NCBI GenBank assembly: GCA_018136815.1
Contig: CM030935.1
Coordinates: 1,996,388 to 2,060,387 of the forward strand
Direction: 5' to 3'
DNA length: 64,000 bases
Origin: Isochrysis galbana
Lineage: Eukaryota > Haptophyta > Isochrysidales > Isochrysidaceae
The translations under genes and the position numbers were made by a program. How positions within the stretch are numbered: position 1 is the first letter of the stretch; each line of letters begins with the position of its first letter. Below the pieces are notes generated by a model. That model was given only the letters and a program-made list of their open reading frames with translations. It did not search any database and was not told the DNA's origin. Shown one piece after another: positions 1 through 10,459 of the stretch.

Positions 1-560
1 GCCACTGCTCATGTACAAACCCCTCGCGGTGAACGAGGCATGATGCTCCAGGCGTCTCTTGAGTTTTAAGACCTCCAGCTTGCACCGATGCGATACGATG
101 ATTAACATTACGGTGATGAGCATGGACGTCCCAATGGCTTCGAGCGAGATCGTTTCATTCGGCCTTTTTCTCGAGATCATCGCAACGCCTCTGGTGCGTC
201 GGATCCACTTGTAAAACGCATTTGACCCCGCTTTGTTCACCGATCAGCTCACCGGTCAGCAGGATAGCAGCAGGTGGCAGATTCCCTCAATATGCGCCTC
301 CTCGTCGCATTTCTTTGTTCCGCATGCTGCTGTTGAGCGTGTGCACCGTCTCTTTTCTATAGGCCATGTGTTCCATGTAACCGCTCTTGGGATTCGTGCC
401 GTGCGGCAGCGCACCTCTCGCACGCTCTCCTTCTGCGCCTGTTTGCATGTCCACGTGTGAGCACAACGCCACAGCAAAAATGCGGATTTTCAAAGCTTGA
501 TCGGTGAGTGCTACCAGTGGTATCGCGAACTAAGTTCATACTTAGTTCACAAGAGGGAGC
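1..560. other. Left edge, no gene recognised
   Basis: I see no conserved protein here. The overlapping short reading frames at 233-632 on both strands lack recognisable motifs. At 529-548 there is a hairpin sequence with arms AACTAAGT and ACTTAGTT, the same head found at the start of retroposon families I and II elsewhere in the window. A second copy of that head follows at 561-580. Confidence 0.4.
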
Positions 561-605
561 AACTAAGTTTATACTTAGTTCACATGGGGGGCAGACTAAT
601 CTTAT

Positions 606-1345
606 TAACTTCTCAATAGTCTCACCGCGCACGCGGCCGTGGACCCTCTACTTTCTACTCACGCAGCAAAACTTTCTACACCCCCTCTCTCCCGGCCCTT
701 CCCCCCCCGCCATCAGGCGACTCCCCCCGTGCACTACTAGGGGGATAGGGGAAAAGGGCTTAGATATGGTCGGTGGCCCGCGCCCCCCCCCGGTGATCCG
801 TTCCCCCCTTCCTCCTATGCCTACCGGGCTGGCGGCGTCCTCAGTCCCGACTTCTCTTGTAAACAGGTGCGGGACTTACATATTTGCCGGTTAGCGGAGC
901 CCTCGCTCCATCCACCCCCTTCTCCGCGCTCTCTCTCCCCTCTCCTGCAGGCACGCGCGATGGCGCGCCTGCGACAGGCCTGCAGCTGCCTCTGGCGACC
1001 CCTGGAGGCCAGCTCAGGGGGCAGAGGAGGCTGGGACTGGGCCCTGGTCTCCCCTGCCTCTCCCTCGCTGGCGCTCCTGGGCCTCAGGGGCCCCCACTCT
1101 GCACCTGTCTGCCTGTCGAACAGGGGGGGAGGGGAGGTTGGAGCGATGGGCTGGCCACGACAGGCCAGGACGCGCGAGGCAGGCGAGCCTGCCACTGAGA
1201 GAGTGGGTCAGCAGGGCAGTGGGCTCTTGGCAAGCCATCAGGCGTGCAAAGAGCATGGGTGGTTCCTCCCCCATGGCAGGGGAGGAGTGGAGAGAGGGGG
1301 GGGCTCGTGCCCCCCCATGGGCGAACCAAGTATGAACTTTTAGTT
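606..1345 (-). mobile_element. Family I retroposon, complete, with target-site duplication
   Basis: The element is bounded by the direct repeat GGGCAGACTAATCTTAT at 589-605 and 1346-1362. Read on the minus strand it begins with a slightly diverged hairpin head (about 1323-1345), followed by a GC-rich body. It ends with the family I tail containing GAGACTATT at 606-625. The body at about 640-900 matches 11035-11330 and 39730-40030. Long duplications and a fixed 3' tail point to target-primed reverse transcription. No protein is encoded, so it would depend on a LINE. Confidence 0.8.
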
Positions 1346-1638
1346 GGGCAGACTAATCTTATGATTGATCGCCATGGAGGGGGGCCTCGCGCCCTCCCCC
1401 ACTCTCTCGACCCCCTCATGGGGGGCGAGAACCACCCACCCCCCTGCGCCGCCACTTGGCAGGCAAGGGGGACTCACATCTCATCTGCCCAGACTCTAAG
1501 CTCTCAGTCTCCCAGAGAGCTGGGCACAGAACGCACGCCCTGACCCACGTTGGCCGGCCCATCTCTCTGACTCTCTGACCAGCCCCTTCTCCACCTGAAC
1601 CCCCAAGCTAGCTCCAGTCGACCTTCAGTGGCGCGGAG

Positions 1639-1806
1639 TATCACAGGGTGTCTTGTGCCATTTGTGGTTCTATACCGTTAGTGTGCCTTGTGTGGCAGAG
1701 CCCCCTAGGTATCTTTTAATCATCTTGTCATGGCGTAGCGCGATGGCGGCGCGCCGCGCCGCTCTCTCACCGCCGCCGGGGCTCGCGCTGCGGGCTCCCG
1801 GCGATA
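1639..1806. repeat. Left LTR of the TRIM-like element
   Basis: This is a 168-base repeat identical to 2670-2837, with TATC and GATA termini. It is C+G-rich in its distal half. Canonical TG/CA ends are absent. Confidence 0.8.
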
Positions 1807-2239
1807 TGGAGCTCCCACCCAGGTAGAGGGGCAGGGCTGGGCTTGCTGAGCCGACTCTCGCGGACCGCCGCGAGCTGCGCGCGCTAGCGCAGTCGCTTTG
1901 GGCTGCATGGCTGCATGGCGACGCATGGTAGCAAGCCCTCCTCTCTCCCTCTCTCTCTCCCCCTCTGGGAGAGCTGGTCCCTCTGGGCCCCTTGCTCGGG
2001 AGGGGATGGATCTCATTGATCCTTGCTTGTTTGCACCCCTTGCCCGCATTGCTTCGCCTCGCTCGCGCGCGCTCGCGCGAGCTGCGAGTTGCCCCTGTTG
2101 ATCGCTGCTCGATCCATTGCTGGGCGAGTGCCCCGTCTGGGTGAGTGCCCCTCTTTCTCTTTCTCTCCACCTCTCCCCCTTCCTTTTGTCTGGGAGAGTT
2201 GGGGTTGGGGTCCCGCTGGGCCTCTTCTTTGTTGCGCTG

Positions 2240-2540
2240 CCGTACTTTCTCTCTCCTCCCCTACTGGGAGGGTCGGTCCATCTGACCGGCTCGGCTGCGT
2301 TTGTTGCACTGCCGTCCCTTCTCTCTCCTCCCCAACTGGGAGGGTTGGTCCATCTGACCGGCTCGGCTGCGTATTCTTTCTCTCTCCTCCCCCACTGGCA
2401 GGGTTTGTCGCTTTAAGCTCGGCTGCACCGTTGTCTCTCTCCTCCCCGGCTGGGAGGGTCAGTCAAGGTCCTTCTGACCGCTCGGCTGCACCGCTCTCGT
2501 CTCTCTTCTCTCTCTCCTCCCCTGCTGGGAGGAATTGTCC
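2240..2540. repeat. Minisatellite inside the TRIM-like element
   Basis: About five degenerate units of roughly 50-75 bases are present. Each contains CTCTCCTCCCC, then CTGGGAGG, then a CATCTGACC-like and a CTCGGCTGC block. Related, more diverged units appear at about 1945-1995 and 2155-2220. The interior therefore seems to have grown by tandem duplication. Confidence 0.7.
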
Positions 2541-2669
2541 CTTTGGGAAAGATTGGCCCTTTTTGTTGGCCAAGTTGCAACTTGCTTTTCCATCCACATT
2601 TGACATTTGTTTGTGTTCAATTTGTGTAAGCGTCATTCGGATCCCATCCGTACTCCGCTTAGGAGGGGG

Positions 2670-2837
2670 TATCACAGGGTGTCTTGTGCCATTTGTGGTT
2701 CTATACCGTTAGTGTGCCTTGTGTGGCAGAGCCCCCTAGGTATCTTTTAATCATCTTGTCATGGCGTAGCGCGATGGCGGCGCGCCGCGCCGCTCTCTCA
2801 CCGCCGCCGGGGCTCGCGCTGCGGGCTCCCGGCGATA
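2670..2837. repeat. Right LTR of the TRIM-like element
   Basis: This is the exact copy of 1639-1806. It is preceded by the polypurine tract AGGAGGGGG and followed by the duplicated CGGAG. Confidence 0.8.
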
Positions 2838-2877
2838 CGGAGAGCCAGCGAGGGAGAGGCAAGAGGGGCCAAGGCCA

Positions 2878-3070
2878 GACCTGTCGCATCCGCGATCGAC
2901 CTTTTTGTTTTAGAAGTTGTTTGCGTTTCTATGTCCCCTCCTTGTAGGCTAGCCACGAGTCACGAGTCACCGTCGCGTCGTCCTACATTCGTCCATTCGC
3001 CCTCTTTGCTCTTTGCCCTCGCCTCCTTTGTCGCCTTCCTTGGTGTCGCCTGCCTTGCCCCTCACCTGGC
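2878..3070 (+). repeat. LINE 3'-region fragment
   Basis: The stretch from 2878 to about 2990 is similar to the reverse complement of 48905-48990. Shared blocks include CGCATCCGCGATCGA, TTGTTTTAGAAGT and CCCCTCCTTG. The 48.9-kb copy lies next to sequence encoding the conserved C-terminal LINE peptide, so I take this as part of the same LINE family. It is non-coding here. Confidence 0.5.
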
Positions 3071-4347
3071 TAGACCAAAAGCGTTCAATTATCCCCATCC
3101 CTGCTAACACCTTTCATTGTCACCTGGAGGTTACTTGAGTCAACTTGACACTTCACATGTTGAGACACACACGTGGTCTGACTCCATTCACTCGATTTGG
3201 GGCAGGGTCGATGTATCGTTGAAATCACGATATCTCATGATATCCCATGTTGGTTTCCCTCCAAAGAAAATTGATCGACTTCCTTTGAAAGCGGGGCTGG
3301 AGGAAAGTGTGTTTTTGGAGTGGTTTTGTACCCGCATAGCGTTTCCGTACATAACGTAAAGTCTCGTTCACGCAATGTCACTTAATTATAAAGGTCCTTT
3401 TTCAAAACAAGAAATATGTCCGAGCTCGTCTTCCTTTTACAGCACTGTGTTCAGGTGTCCACCACCCGCGTCTCACGGTCCACCACGCCACCGGTGATTT
3501 GGGAATCACCCGTCATTCGTCCACCGACGGTCGTACCACTGGCTGCAACGATTGCCTCTGACGTCAAGCACGAGCGCCTCTTGCGCCGGTGGACAGTCGG
3601 AAGGCTTGCAAAGGAAGCACGACTACCTCCATCCTTGGTATTGGTATTGGACTTGGAGCGTGGGGAAGGGAATGTCCCACTCAATGCAGTTGCTAGCATT
3701 GAGACCTGGGGACCTGAAGGCGGGTCGCAGGCGCGCGCCATAGGCCCGCGCCGCAGGGAAGAGAGGAGGAAGAGGGAGGGGAGGGGGGAGCGGCAGCTCT
3801 CCCCTCCGGCGATAACGTGTCTTCTTGCCTTGGTTAGGTAAAAGAAGACACGAGGCGCCCGAGCCAAGAGGAGGGCCGCGGCGTAAGCAATCGCAATCGC
3901 CGCGGCCATACTCGATAAGGTTTTTTTATGGTGGTTTCAAGCAAGCAGTATCGGGGATGGCCGATGATTATTATTACGTAATACCGTTGATCGCACACGT
4001 AGGCAACTAGTAGCGGCAACTGCGATTGATCTGTCTCCCTGTAGCAAGGCGTGCTGGTTGAGCCGTCAGGGCTCGTCCATCCCACCATCGAGGCTCGCGG
4101 TGCTGCGAAAAGAGTAGGAAGATTCGTTCAGGCAAGCGCACACATATTACACATATGTTGCACCTACCACACCTCCGAACCGCGAAAGACGAGCGCGTTC
4201 AGTCACCTGCCCAATCTTCGTCGTTTAGTGGCCGTGGCTACCTAGCGGAACTTGCGAGTTAGCAGCTCGAGGATGTGAGGGACACAATTTGGAGCATATA
4301 AGCCAAAAGTGTGAGCGCCAGGCACTTTGCATCCATTGTGCCTTGTC
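3071..4347. other. Intergenic region with a family II fragment
   Basis: No convincing gene is seen. The segment from about 3695 to 3925 matches the middle of family II (10230-10430 and 50230-50420), including CGTGTCTTCT and a CGCGGC-rich stretch, but is more diverged. It is probably an old truncated insertion. The rest, 3071-3690 and 3926-4347, holds only short unsupported frames. Confidence 0.5.
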
Positions 4348-6137
4348 CTATTTTGGTTTTGGGCTTGGAGAGCGTGAGTAGCTGTAGCTGCTGTACGAAT
4401 ATGACGAATCTCGTGACGAGGGGCTCGGTGAGCGACATCGGCGTCCTCTTCGTGCAGACTCGCTCCGCCTCCTCCCTCCGTCACCCTTGTCGTCCACATC
4501 ACGCGCGCGCTCGTGGCGCTCGCCACGAGACTTGCGCTCATCTCCACGGCGGAATACCCGTTCATGGCGCCTATCATCGTAAACTCCCCTGCGATCGTCA
4601 CGGTCATCCCGACCATCTCGATGGCGACCTTTATCAGAGTACTGCCGGCCGCGGTCGCGTGAGTCAGAGCGATCCCGTCCCATCCGCCGTCCATCTCTCC
4701 GTTCATCATGCCGCTGGCGATCATCGTGTCGATAATCGTCCCTTCGTCGATCTCCACGCCGCCCGTCGTCCCGCCGCCCGTCGTCCCGCCGCCCGTCGTC
4801 CCGCCGCCCGTCGTCCCGCCGCCCGTCGTCCCGCCGGCCCTCGTCCCGCCGGCCTTCGCCCCGCCGGCCTTCGCCCCGCTGGCCTTCGCCCCGCCGGCCT
4901 TCGCCCTGCCGCCGGCCGTCGCGCCGCCGTTCTTCACGGACGTCCTCACACCCACTGTGGTGGCGCTCGTTGTGAAGCATCTCATTGCCATGGCCTCGTG
5001 AGCCCTGCAGCGATGCAGAGCGTTCTACGCGAGAATCACTTTCGGTGGTACCACGTGCGGCACGGGAGCGCTCAACCTCAGCCTTGGACGCTGCTTCTGC
5101 CTCGGCCGCCATGGCAGCACCCTGCTGCTCCTCTTCCGCAAGCATCTGGGAGAAGAAGGCAACACGGGTGGGCCACAGGATGCGACGCAAATTAGGGCAG
5201 GTACCAAGGGCACGAGAAACCTATGTTGTGGCCGCAGGCTTGATTACTCGCAGCGCGACTCGATACTTGACCTGGACCGGCGCATTCAGGGGGGAGGGAG
5301 GGGGCGAGGGGGGCATGGTGGCACCTCTTCAATGTCGTCCTCGAGTGCACTGCGGCGCGGGCCAGGAAGGAGGCCTGAGGCCTGCAATGTATGCCTCTTT
5401 GGGAGATGAGGGAGCGCCAGGTCAAAGACGTAGTCCTGTCACCAGGAAGCGAGGAGTCTATGAGAGCGTCGCATGGATCTAGGGTGGCCGTGCTTCGTCG
5501 TGCACAAACACTACAAACACACTGCACGACGCGGCGAGAACGTACCTCATGCAGGAACTCCTCGATGAGCTCGTCCATGTGGCAGATTGCGTACTCACCG
5601 CTGGCAAGCCGCCGCCGAACCTTGCGGTAGTCATTGTAGAGCGGCTCGAGGTACTGGTAGACATCTGCGGGACGTCCGGTGAGGCGAAGATAGAACGCGC
5701 CGAGTACGCGCACATACTTGTAATCCTCATTCTTGATGAACTCGACGACAATCTCCTTCTCTGGCTGTGGCGTCAAGGTGGGGGACGGGCACCGGGGCAT
5801 CAGGCAGAAGCCGAGCACGGCACATCCGAGCGGGCAGACGGACGTCGGCGGGGTGAAGGGGAGGGGGCGTGGATCCCACCTGAATCTGCAACATCTTCAG
5901 GATCAGCTGGATGAAGTGCGTCGGCTCTCTGATGCCTCCAAAGGTGCCGCCAACCGCCTCAATCTCCATCGCCTTGTCGACAAGAGACTCCGCAGTGAGT
6001 CCGAAGCAGTGCTCCTTCCAGTAGGCGTGGTTGTAGATCTTGGAGCGGAGGATCTTCTCGACCAGATTCTGTGGGTTCGTCCCGTGCACCGAGATCGCGC
6101 TCGCGTCGGTCACGTTGGCGCTGTTCTTGCCCCACAT
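4348..6137 (-). CDS. PRP38: Pre-mRNA-splicing factor PRP38
   Basis: Four exons are predicted on the minus strand: 6137-5880, 5764-5546, 5435-5325 and 5145-4348 (461 residues). All junctions are GT-AG and in phase 0, with introns of 115, 110 and 179 bases. The protein has the canonical PRP38 fold: HGTNPQNLVEKI, then YWKEHCFGL, KMLQIQPEKEIVVEFI and YLEPLYNDYRKVR, ending near residue 196. PRP38 belongs to the U4/U6.U5 tri-snRNP and is needed for spliceosome activation. The third exon (DYVFDLALPHL onward) is short and easily missed. The C-terminal exon is basic, with a run of GRRDD repeats and RS/RD dipeptides like other PRP38A tails. It diverges from the epoxidase gene at 6918. The family assignment is very secure. 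Confidence 0.93.
4757..4900 (-). repeat. 15-base minisatellite coding GRRDD/GRRGE repeats in PRP38
   Basis: On the plus strand a 15-base unit containing CGTCGTCCCGCCGCC repeats about five times exactly. It then continues as diverged copies that change the encoded unit from GRRDD to GRRGE or GQRGE. The result is a low-complexity arginine/acidic tail after the PRP38 domain. Confidence 0.8.
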
Positions 6138-6917
6138 GGCGCGGGCGACGCGGCGGCGGCGCGCTCTTCCCCCCCCCCCCCCCCCCTCCCTCCCTCGCCC
6201 TTCCCTCGCCCTCCCCCCCCCCCCCATCCATCTCCCCCGCTACTTACTCTTACCTTCACCCCACCTGCTCTCTCTCTTCCTCCCTCCCGCCTCTCTGCTC
6301 TCCCCCCTCCCCCCCCCATCCTATCCTTCTCTCCCCCTCCCCTCTCCCTTTTCCCTCTCACTCACTCACTCTTTTCTTTGTGCGCTCCAGCATCCCGCGT
6401 ATTCTCCCTCTCTCTCCCCGAGGAGTTATTGTAGAGTACTTCTTCCCCCTCTTCTCTTATTCTTTTGTTCTTTTGGGATACTTTACATCGATCCGATCCC
6501 CTATGTGTCCAAGAATATCCCGCCTCCTCACCCACACACTCTCACACTCTCCTCTCTCTGATGCCCCGCCCCTGGCAGCCGCGTCTACTCCATATTGTAG
6601 TATAAATACATGGAATTTGGTACTCGCCCCCTCTCTCTCTCCGCGTGGCCTCCGCCGCTCCCGTTCCCGCTCACTATCTAAATACTCCATCTCCAGATAT
6701 AGAGTACATGGGGTCAAACGACAAACAAAAGAAGAGGGGGCGGAGCGATCTGGCGAGCGAGGGGCCTGCCTTCCTCCCTCCCCGCCTCTCCCTCCCCCAT
6801 CTCTCTCCCTTCCTCCCGCCCTTGCTCTCTCTCTCTCTCTTCCTCTCTCTCTTCCTCTGCCCCCAACCCACCCCCTCGCCTGCCCCCCCCCCCCCCCCCC
6901 CCCCCCCGCCAGCGTGG
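6138..6917. promoter_or_regulatory. Divergent promoter region between PRP38 and the epoxidase gene
   Basis: The two genes are head to head with 780 bases between start codons. The region is strongly strand-asymmetric: pyrimidine-rich on the plus strand, with C runs at about 6172-6187, 6213-6225 and 6889-6907, and CT-repeats between them. In the middle are AT-richer stretches, GTAGAGTACT at 6431-6440 and TATAGAGTAC at 6699-6708, which resemble motifs upstream of other genes here. Long proline/leucine frames across it are composition artefacts. Confidence 0.5.
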
Positions 6918-9504
6918 ATGGCCCCTCGCGCTGCCACATGGCTGCTGCTGCTCACCACGGCCGGTGCAGCGCTGCGTGCGCCCACGCTGCGGCCGGCTAG
7001 CCCGCTGCGCAGACGCGCGCCACCGGCACTCGCCGCCTTCACCGCTCAGCCCCTCAAGGTGGCCATCGCGGGCGGCGGCGTCGGCGGTCTCACCACCGCG
7101 CTCGCCATGCTCAAGGCGGGCTATGATGTGACCATCTACGAGAAGACGGGGCAGTTTGCACGATTCGGGGGACCCATCCAGTTCGCCTCAAACGCGCTCT
7201 CCACACTCAAGGCCATCGACGAGCGCCTCTTCGATCGCGTGATCGAAAAGTTTACCTTCACCGGCACGCGGCGATGCGGCATCAAGGACGGGCTACGCGC
7301 TGACGGCACGTTCAGGATGACACCAGTGGGGGACCCGCGTTACCTCGTCGACCCGAGCGTGCCGGCCGACTGGTACCTTGAATTCCCGCTCAAGGCATGC
7401 GCTGATTTCTTCCAGCTGCCGTACACGGGCGTGATCGACCGGCCAGACCTTCAAGAAATCCTGCTCGACGAGTGCCGCGCCCTTAAGCCCGACTTCATCA
7501 AGAACGGCTCGCCAATCATTGGGTACGAGACCACGCTCACTGGCGTTGAGGCAAAGCTCGCGGATGGGACCACCGTGCTCGCCGACGTCCTCGTGGGGGC
7601 CGATGGGATTTGGTCGTCAGTCCGAGCAACGGTGAGCCGTGCGCATCACGCCAGCCTAGCAGGGGAGATGAGGATGGATGTGCCAGAGGATGCTCCGGAG
7701 AGGTGCAGCTGGAGGGTACTCCTTGGGAAAAGGCGGAGGGTTTCCTCTTGACGTGTGGATTGACATCTCGGGCAGACGGTATGGGACATGTCGTGGGCGT
7801 GCTCAGGCTTGTGGTGCCAGTCTTACGGTTTGTTGCCCGAATCCTACCCCTGGAGCTGGGCCTTCTGCTAGTGGGTGTACTCCTGAGTTGCAAACCGACT
7901 CTGACTGGCTCTACTGTTGTAGATGTATGGCGAGGGCGGGATCCGTGACACGGCCGATGGTGGGCTGACGCGCCAGGGCTGCTCCTACTCCGGATACACA
8001 GTCTTTGCTGGCGAATTCGTTCCGGAGGGAGGCACGAACGATTTCCGCGACTACTACGACTGCGGCTACAAGGTGCGTCTCGACTGCTTAAACTACGCAG
8101 CCTTGTCACCACAAGCTAGCGCTGCCATCCCAGCGCAAATGGCCCTGCTCAGGCAATGGGGCGAAGCCCAAAGAAAGTCGGGAGCGCGCAGCACTGCAGA
8201 TATGCCCATGGGCTCAAGCTTTCTTCCCTGTGCGGGACCCACCTCAGGTGTACATCGGCCCGGGCAAATACTTTGTGACATCCGATGTCGGAGATGGGCG
8301 CGTGCAGTGGTATTCCTTCTTGAGCAAGCCGCCGGGCACCAAACGCGCGGGTGATTCGTGGGAGGGGGGTGAGTCGACAGACGAGCAGGGGAGGGACGTG
8401 ATCGAGGATTTGAAGAGGGAGCACGAGGTGAGATGTCGCGAGGGCGCTGGTCATGATAGTGGGCGTGGAGTGCAAGGAGGTCGTGAGTGGTTGCACCGAC
8501 CTCAAGGCTCGTCACCAAAGACACGCCGCTTCATCCACGCCTCCCCCCACCGCTCTCCCAGGGCTGGACTTCTGAGATTCGTTATGTGCTCGAGTCGACT
8601 CCTGCGGCCGCTGTCGAGCAGCGCGATCTCTATGATCGCTGGCCCGAGTTCTTTCGTTCGTGGGCAGACGGGTCGACCATCCTCATTGGCGATGCGATCC
8701 ACCCAATGATGCCGAATTTGGGGCAGGTGTCTGCATTGCTAGCCTTCACCTGGACATGCCCACACGCTTGGGAGTTGATGCTATCAGAAAGGGTGTCCTC
8801 GGCCTTGATGAGCTCAATGGTGGTCTTTTCGCCTGCTCGCAGGGCGGGTGCCAGGCGATTGAGGACGCGTATGAGCTAACTCGCGCTCTTCGTGAGGTGA
8901 CGTCGGTTGAGGGATATGCACCCATGGACAAGGATGCAGTACGGAATGCGCTACAGGTGAAGCCCATGGACGCGCAAGCGACAAAGACGCCTCCTCGCCC
9001 CACGCGATAGCCATGCCGACGTACATCGCACGCGTCCATGCACGCGGCGTGAAATGACAAGGGTGGCCGTGCTTGAACCATCGATGCACCCATTTCTCAC
9101 CGTAAGCCCCTCTTGCTGTCACATAGACCTTCACGGACCGTCGCAAGCCTCGAGCATCGGCCGTCTCGCTCCTCTCGCGCCTCGCGTCCGACCTCATCGT
9201 CAACTTTTTCGACACCCCTTGGTCGCCTCATGACGAGCGCGGCAAAGGGATCCTTGCATACCTCACCTTTGCTTGGAAACCCCTGCTCCAATATTTTGTG
9301 TTTCCTCTTCAGTTCTTATTCCTGTACTCGTATCACCCCTCTGGCGGCATGGGTGACCTGCCCAAGCGCTTGGAGGAAACCTGGCGCCAACGTCATCGCC
9401 AGGATGCCGAGGAGGCCTTCAACAAAGCGGCGACGGAGGGGCAATCCGTCGGCTCCCCCTCTTTCTTCGCCAAGGAGAAGGAGGCCACGGAGACAGCTGC
9501 GTGA
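6918..9504 (+). CDS. Zeaxanthin-epoxidase-like FAD monooxygenase, plastid-targeted
   Basis: Six exons are predicted: 6918-7631, 7923-8072, 8248-8427, 8562-8726, 8843-8956 and 9127-9504 (566 residues, all phase 0, GT-AG). It is a class A flavoprotein monooxygenase. The FAD-binding GGGVGGL lies at residues 52-58, the DG motif GADGIWS at about 228-234, and [22 protein letters not shown] spans the exon 4/5 junction. SDVGDGRVQWYSF and the FFDTPWSPHD segment match zeaxanthin epoxidases, which epoxidise zeaxanthin to violaxanthin at the thylakoid. The N-terminus has a hydrophobic signal followed by an alanine/arginine-rich stretch, like a bipartite plastid leader. No FHA domain follows, unlike land-plant ZEP, so a relative acting on another carotenoid remains possible. 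The exon 3 end is the least certain junction. Confidence 0.85.
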
Positions 9505-9833
9505 ATGGACGGAAAGTGGAGTTTTCTCACTCGACAACTTCGCTATGCGGCGAGCGTTTCGCAGGTGTGCGCCACATGGCAGTCGCAGATGAGTCTTTCA
9601 TCGACCGAGGTCTTGTGGTGTCTTTCCTTTCAAACCTTGTATGAGACCAAGTGGCTAGTCAGTTCCGCTGGCATCCCCACGCTTGACAAGCCCAATCCTA
9701 CGCTGCATTGCACTGTACTGGCGCTGTCTGCTGAATGTGGACGAGTCATACGCTCATTTCTCTTTGGGGTCGATTATTGGCATGTTGGCATGTGTCAACG
9801 TCAATCTGATGCGCTATAACATCCAAAATCACT
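9505..9833. other. 3' flank of the epoxidase gene
   Basis: No gene is recognised. This is likely 3' untranslated and intergenic sequence. A family II retroposon begins at 9851 after its 17-base target copy. Confidence 0.4.
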
Positions 9834-10459
9834 TCTTCATATTCTTGCCAACTAAGTTTATACTTAGTTCGCCCATGGGGGGGCACGAGCCCCCCTCTCT
9901 CTCCACTCCTCCCCTGCCATGGGGGAGGAACCACCCACTCTCCTGGCACGCCTGATGGCTTGCCAGGAGCACACTGCCATGCTGACCCATTCCTCTCCCC
10001 ACAGGCACGCCTGACTCGCCCGCCCTGGCCTGTCGTGGCCAGCCCATCCCTCTGACCAGCCCCTCCTCCCCCTGGGCCCCCCTGTTCAGGACCCCCCAGC
10101 CAGCTCCAGTCGACCCGCAGGGGCTCGGAGCGCCAGCGAGGGAGAGGCAGGAGGGGCCAGGGCCATGCCCCAGCCTCACCTGCCCCCTGAGCTGCGCTCC
10201 CAGGCCCCTGCTGGCCACCTGGGGACCTGAAGAGGGGCCGCAGGCGCGCGCCATGGGCCCCCGCCGCAGGGAAGAGAGGAGGAAAAGGGAAGAGGGAGGG
10301 GAGGGGGGAGCGGCAGCTCCCCCCTCCGGCAGAAACGTGTCTTCTCGCCCCGTTTGGGTAAGAGAAGACGGGGGCGCCAGAGCCAGGAGGGAAGGGCCGC
10401 GGCTCGCCGCGGCCACTCGCTCTAGCGAGGGAGATTAGCGCTTCTGGGCTCCTATCTCA

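Larger units (their letters stand above)
1639..2837. mobile_element. Small non-autonomous LTR retrotransposon (TRIM-like)
   Basis: Two identical 168-base direct repeats, 1639-1806 and 2670-2837, flank an 863-base interior. Each repeat starts TATC and ends GATA, a short inverted terminus. The sequence directly inside the left repeat starts TGGAGCTCCC (1807), as expected of a tRNA primer-binding site. The nine bases before the right repeat, AGGAGGGGG at 2661-2669, form a polypurine tract. The 5-base sequence CGGAG occurs at 1634-1638 and 2838-2842 as a target duplication. The interior has no gag or pol frame and carries a minisatellite instead. Identical LTRs suggest recent insertion. The element sits inside a family II retroposon. 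Confidence 0.8.
561..2880 (+). mobile_element. Family II retroposon fragment carrying two nested insertions
   Basis: The host element starts with the hairpin head at 561-580. It resumes at 1346-1638, where it matches 56303-56405 and 57355-57560, and again at 2843-2880, where it matches the segment after 10130. It is split by a family I retroposon (606-1345) and an LTR element (1639-2837). Uninterrupted versions of both insertion sites exist in the other family II copies, which is why I read this as one old element invaded twice. It has no coding capacity. Confidence 0.65.

Noticed and set aside
561-600. Hairpin head as terminal inverted repeat of a DNA transposon
   Set aside because: Complete copies carry the head at one end only. 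The other end is a LINE- or simple-repeat-type tail and the duplications are 16-19 bases, which fits retroposition.
2240-2540. CRISPR-like spaced repeats
   Set aside because: The units are degenerate, the spacing is not regular and the organism is eukaryotic. They are a minisatellite inside an LTR element.
6071-7000. 309-codon proline/serine/leucine-rich frame
   Set aside because: It is produced by C and CT runs in the divergent promoter region and overlaps the starts of two well-supported genes.
9113-9592. 159-codon plus-strand frame overlapping the last epoxidase exon
   Set aside because: It is in a different frame from the exon that completes the conserved flavoprotein, and it has no motif of its own.
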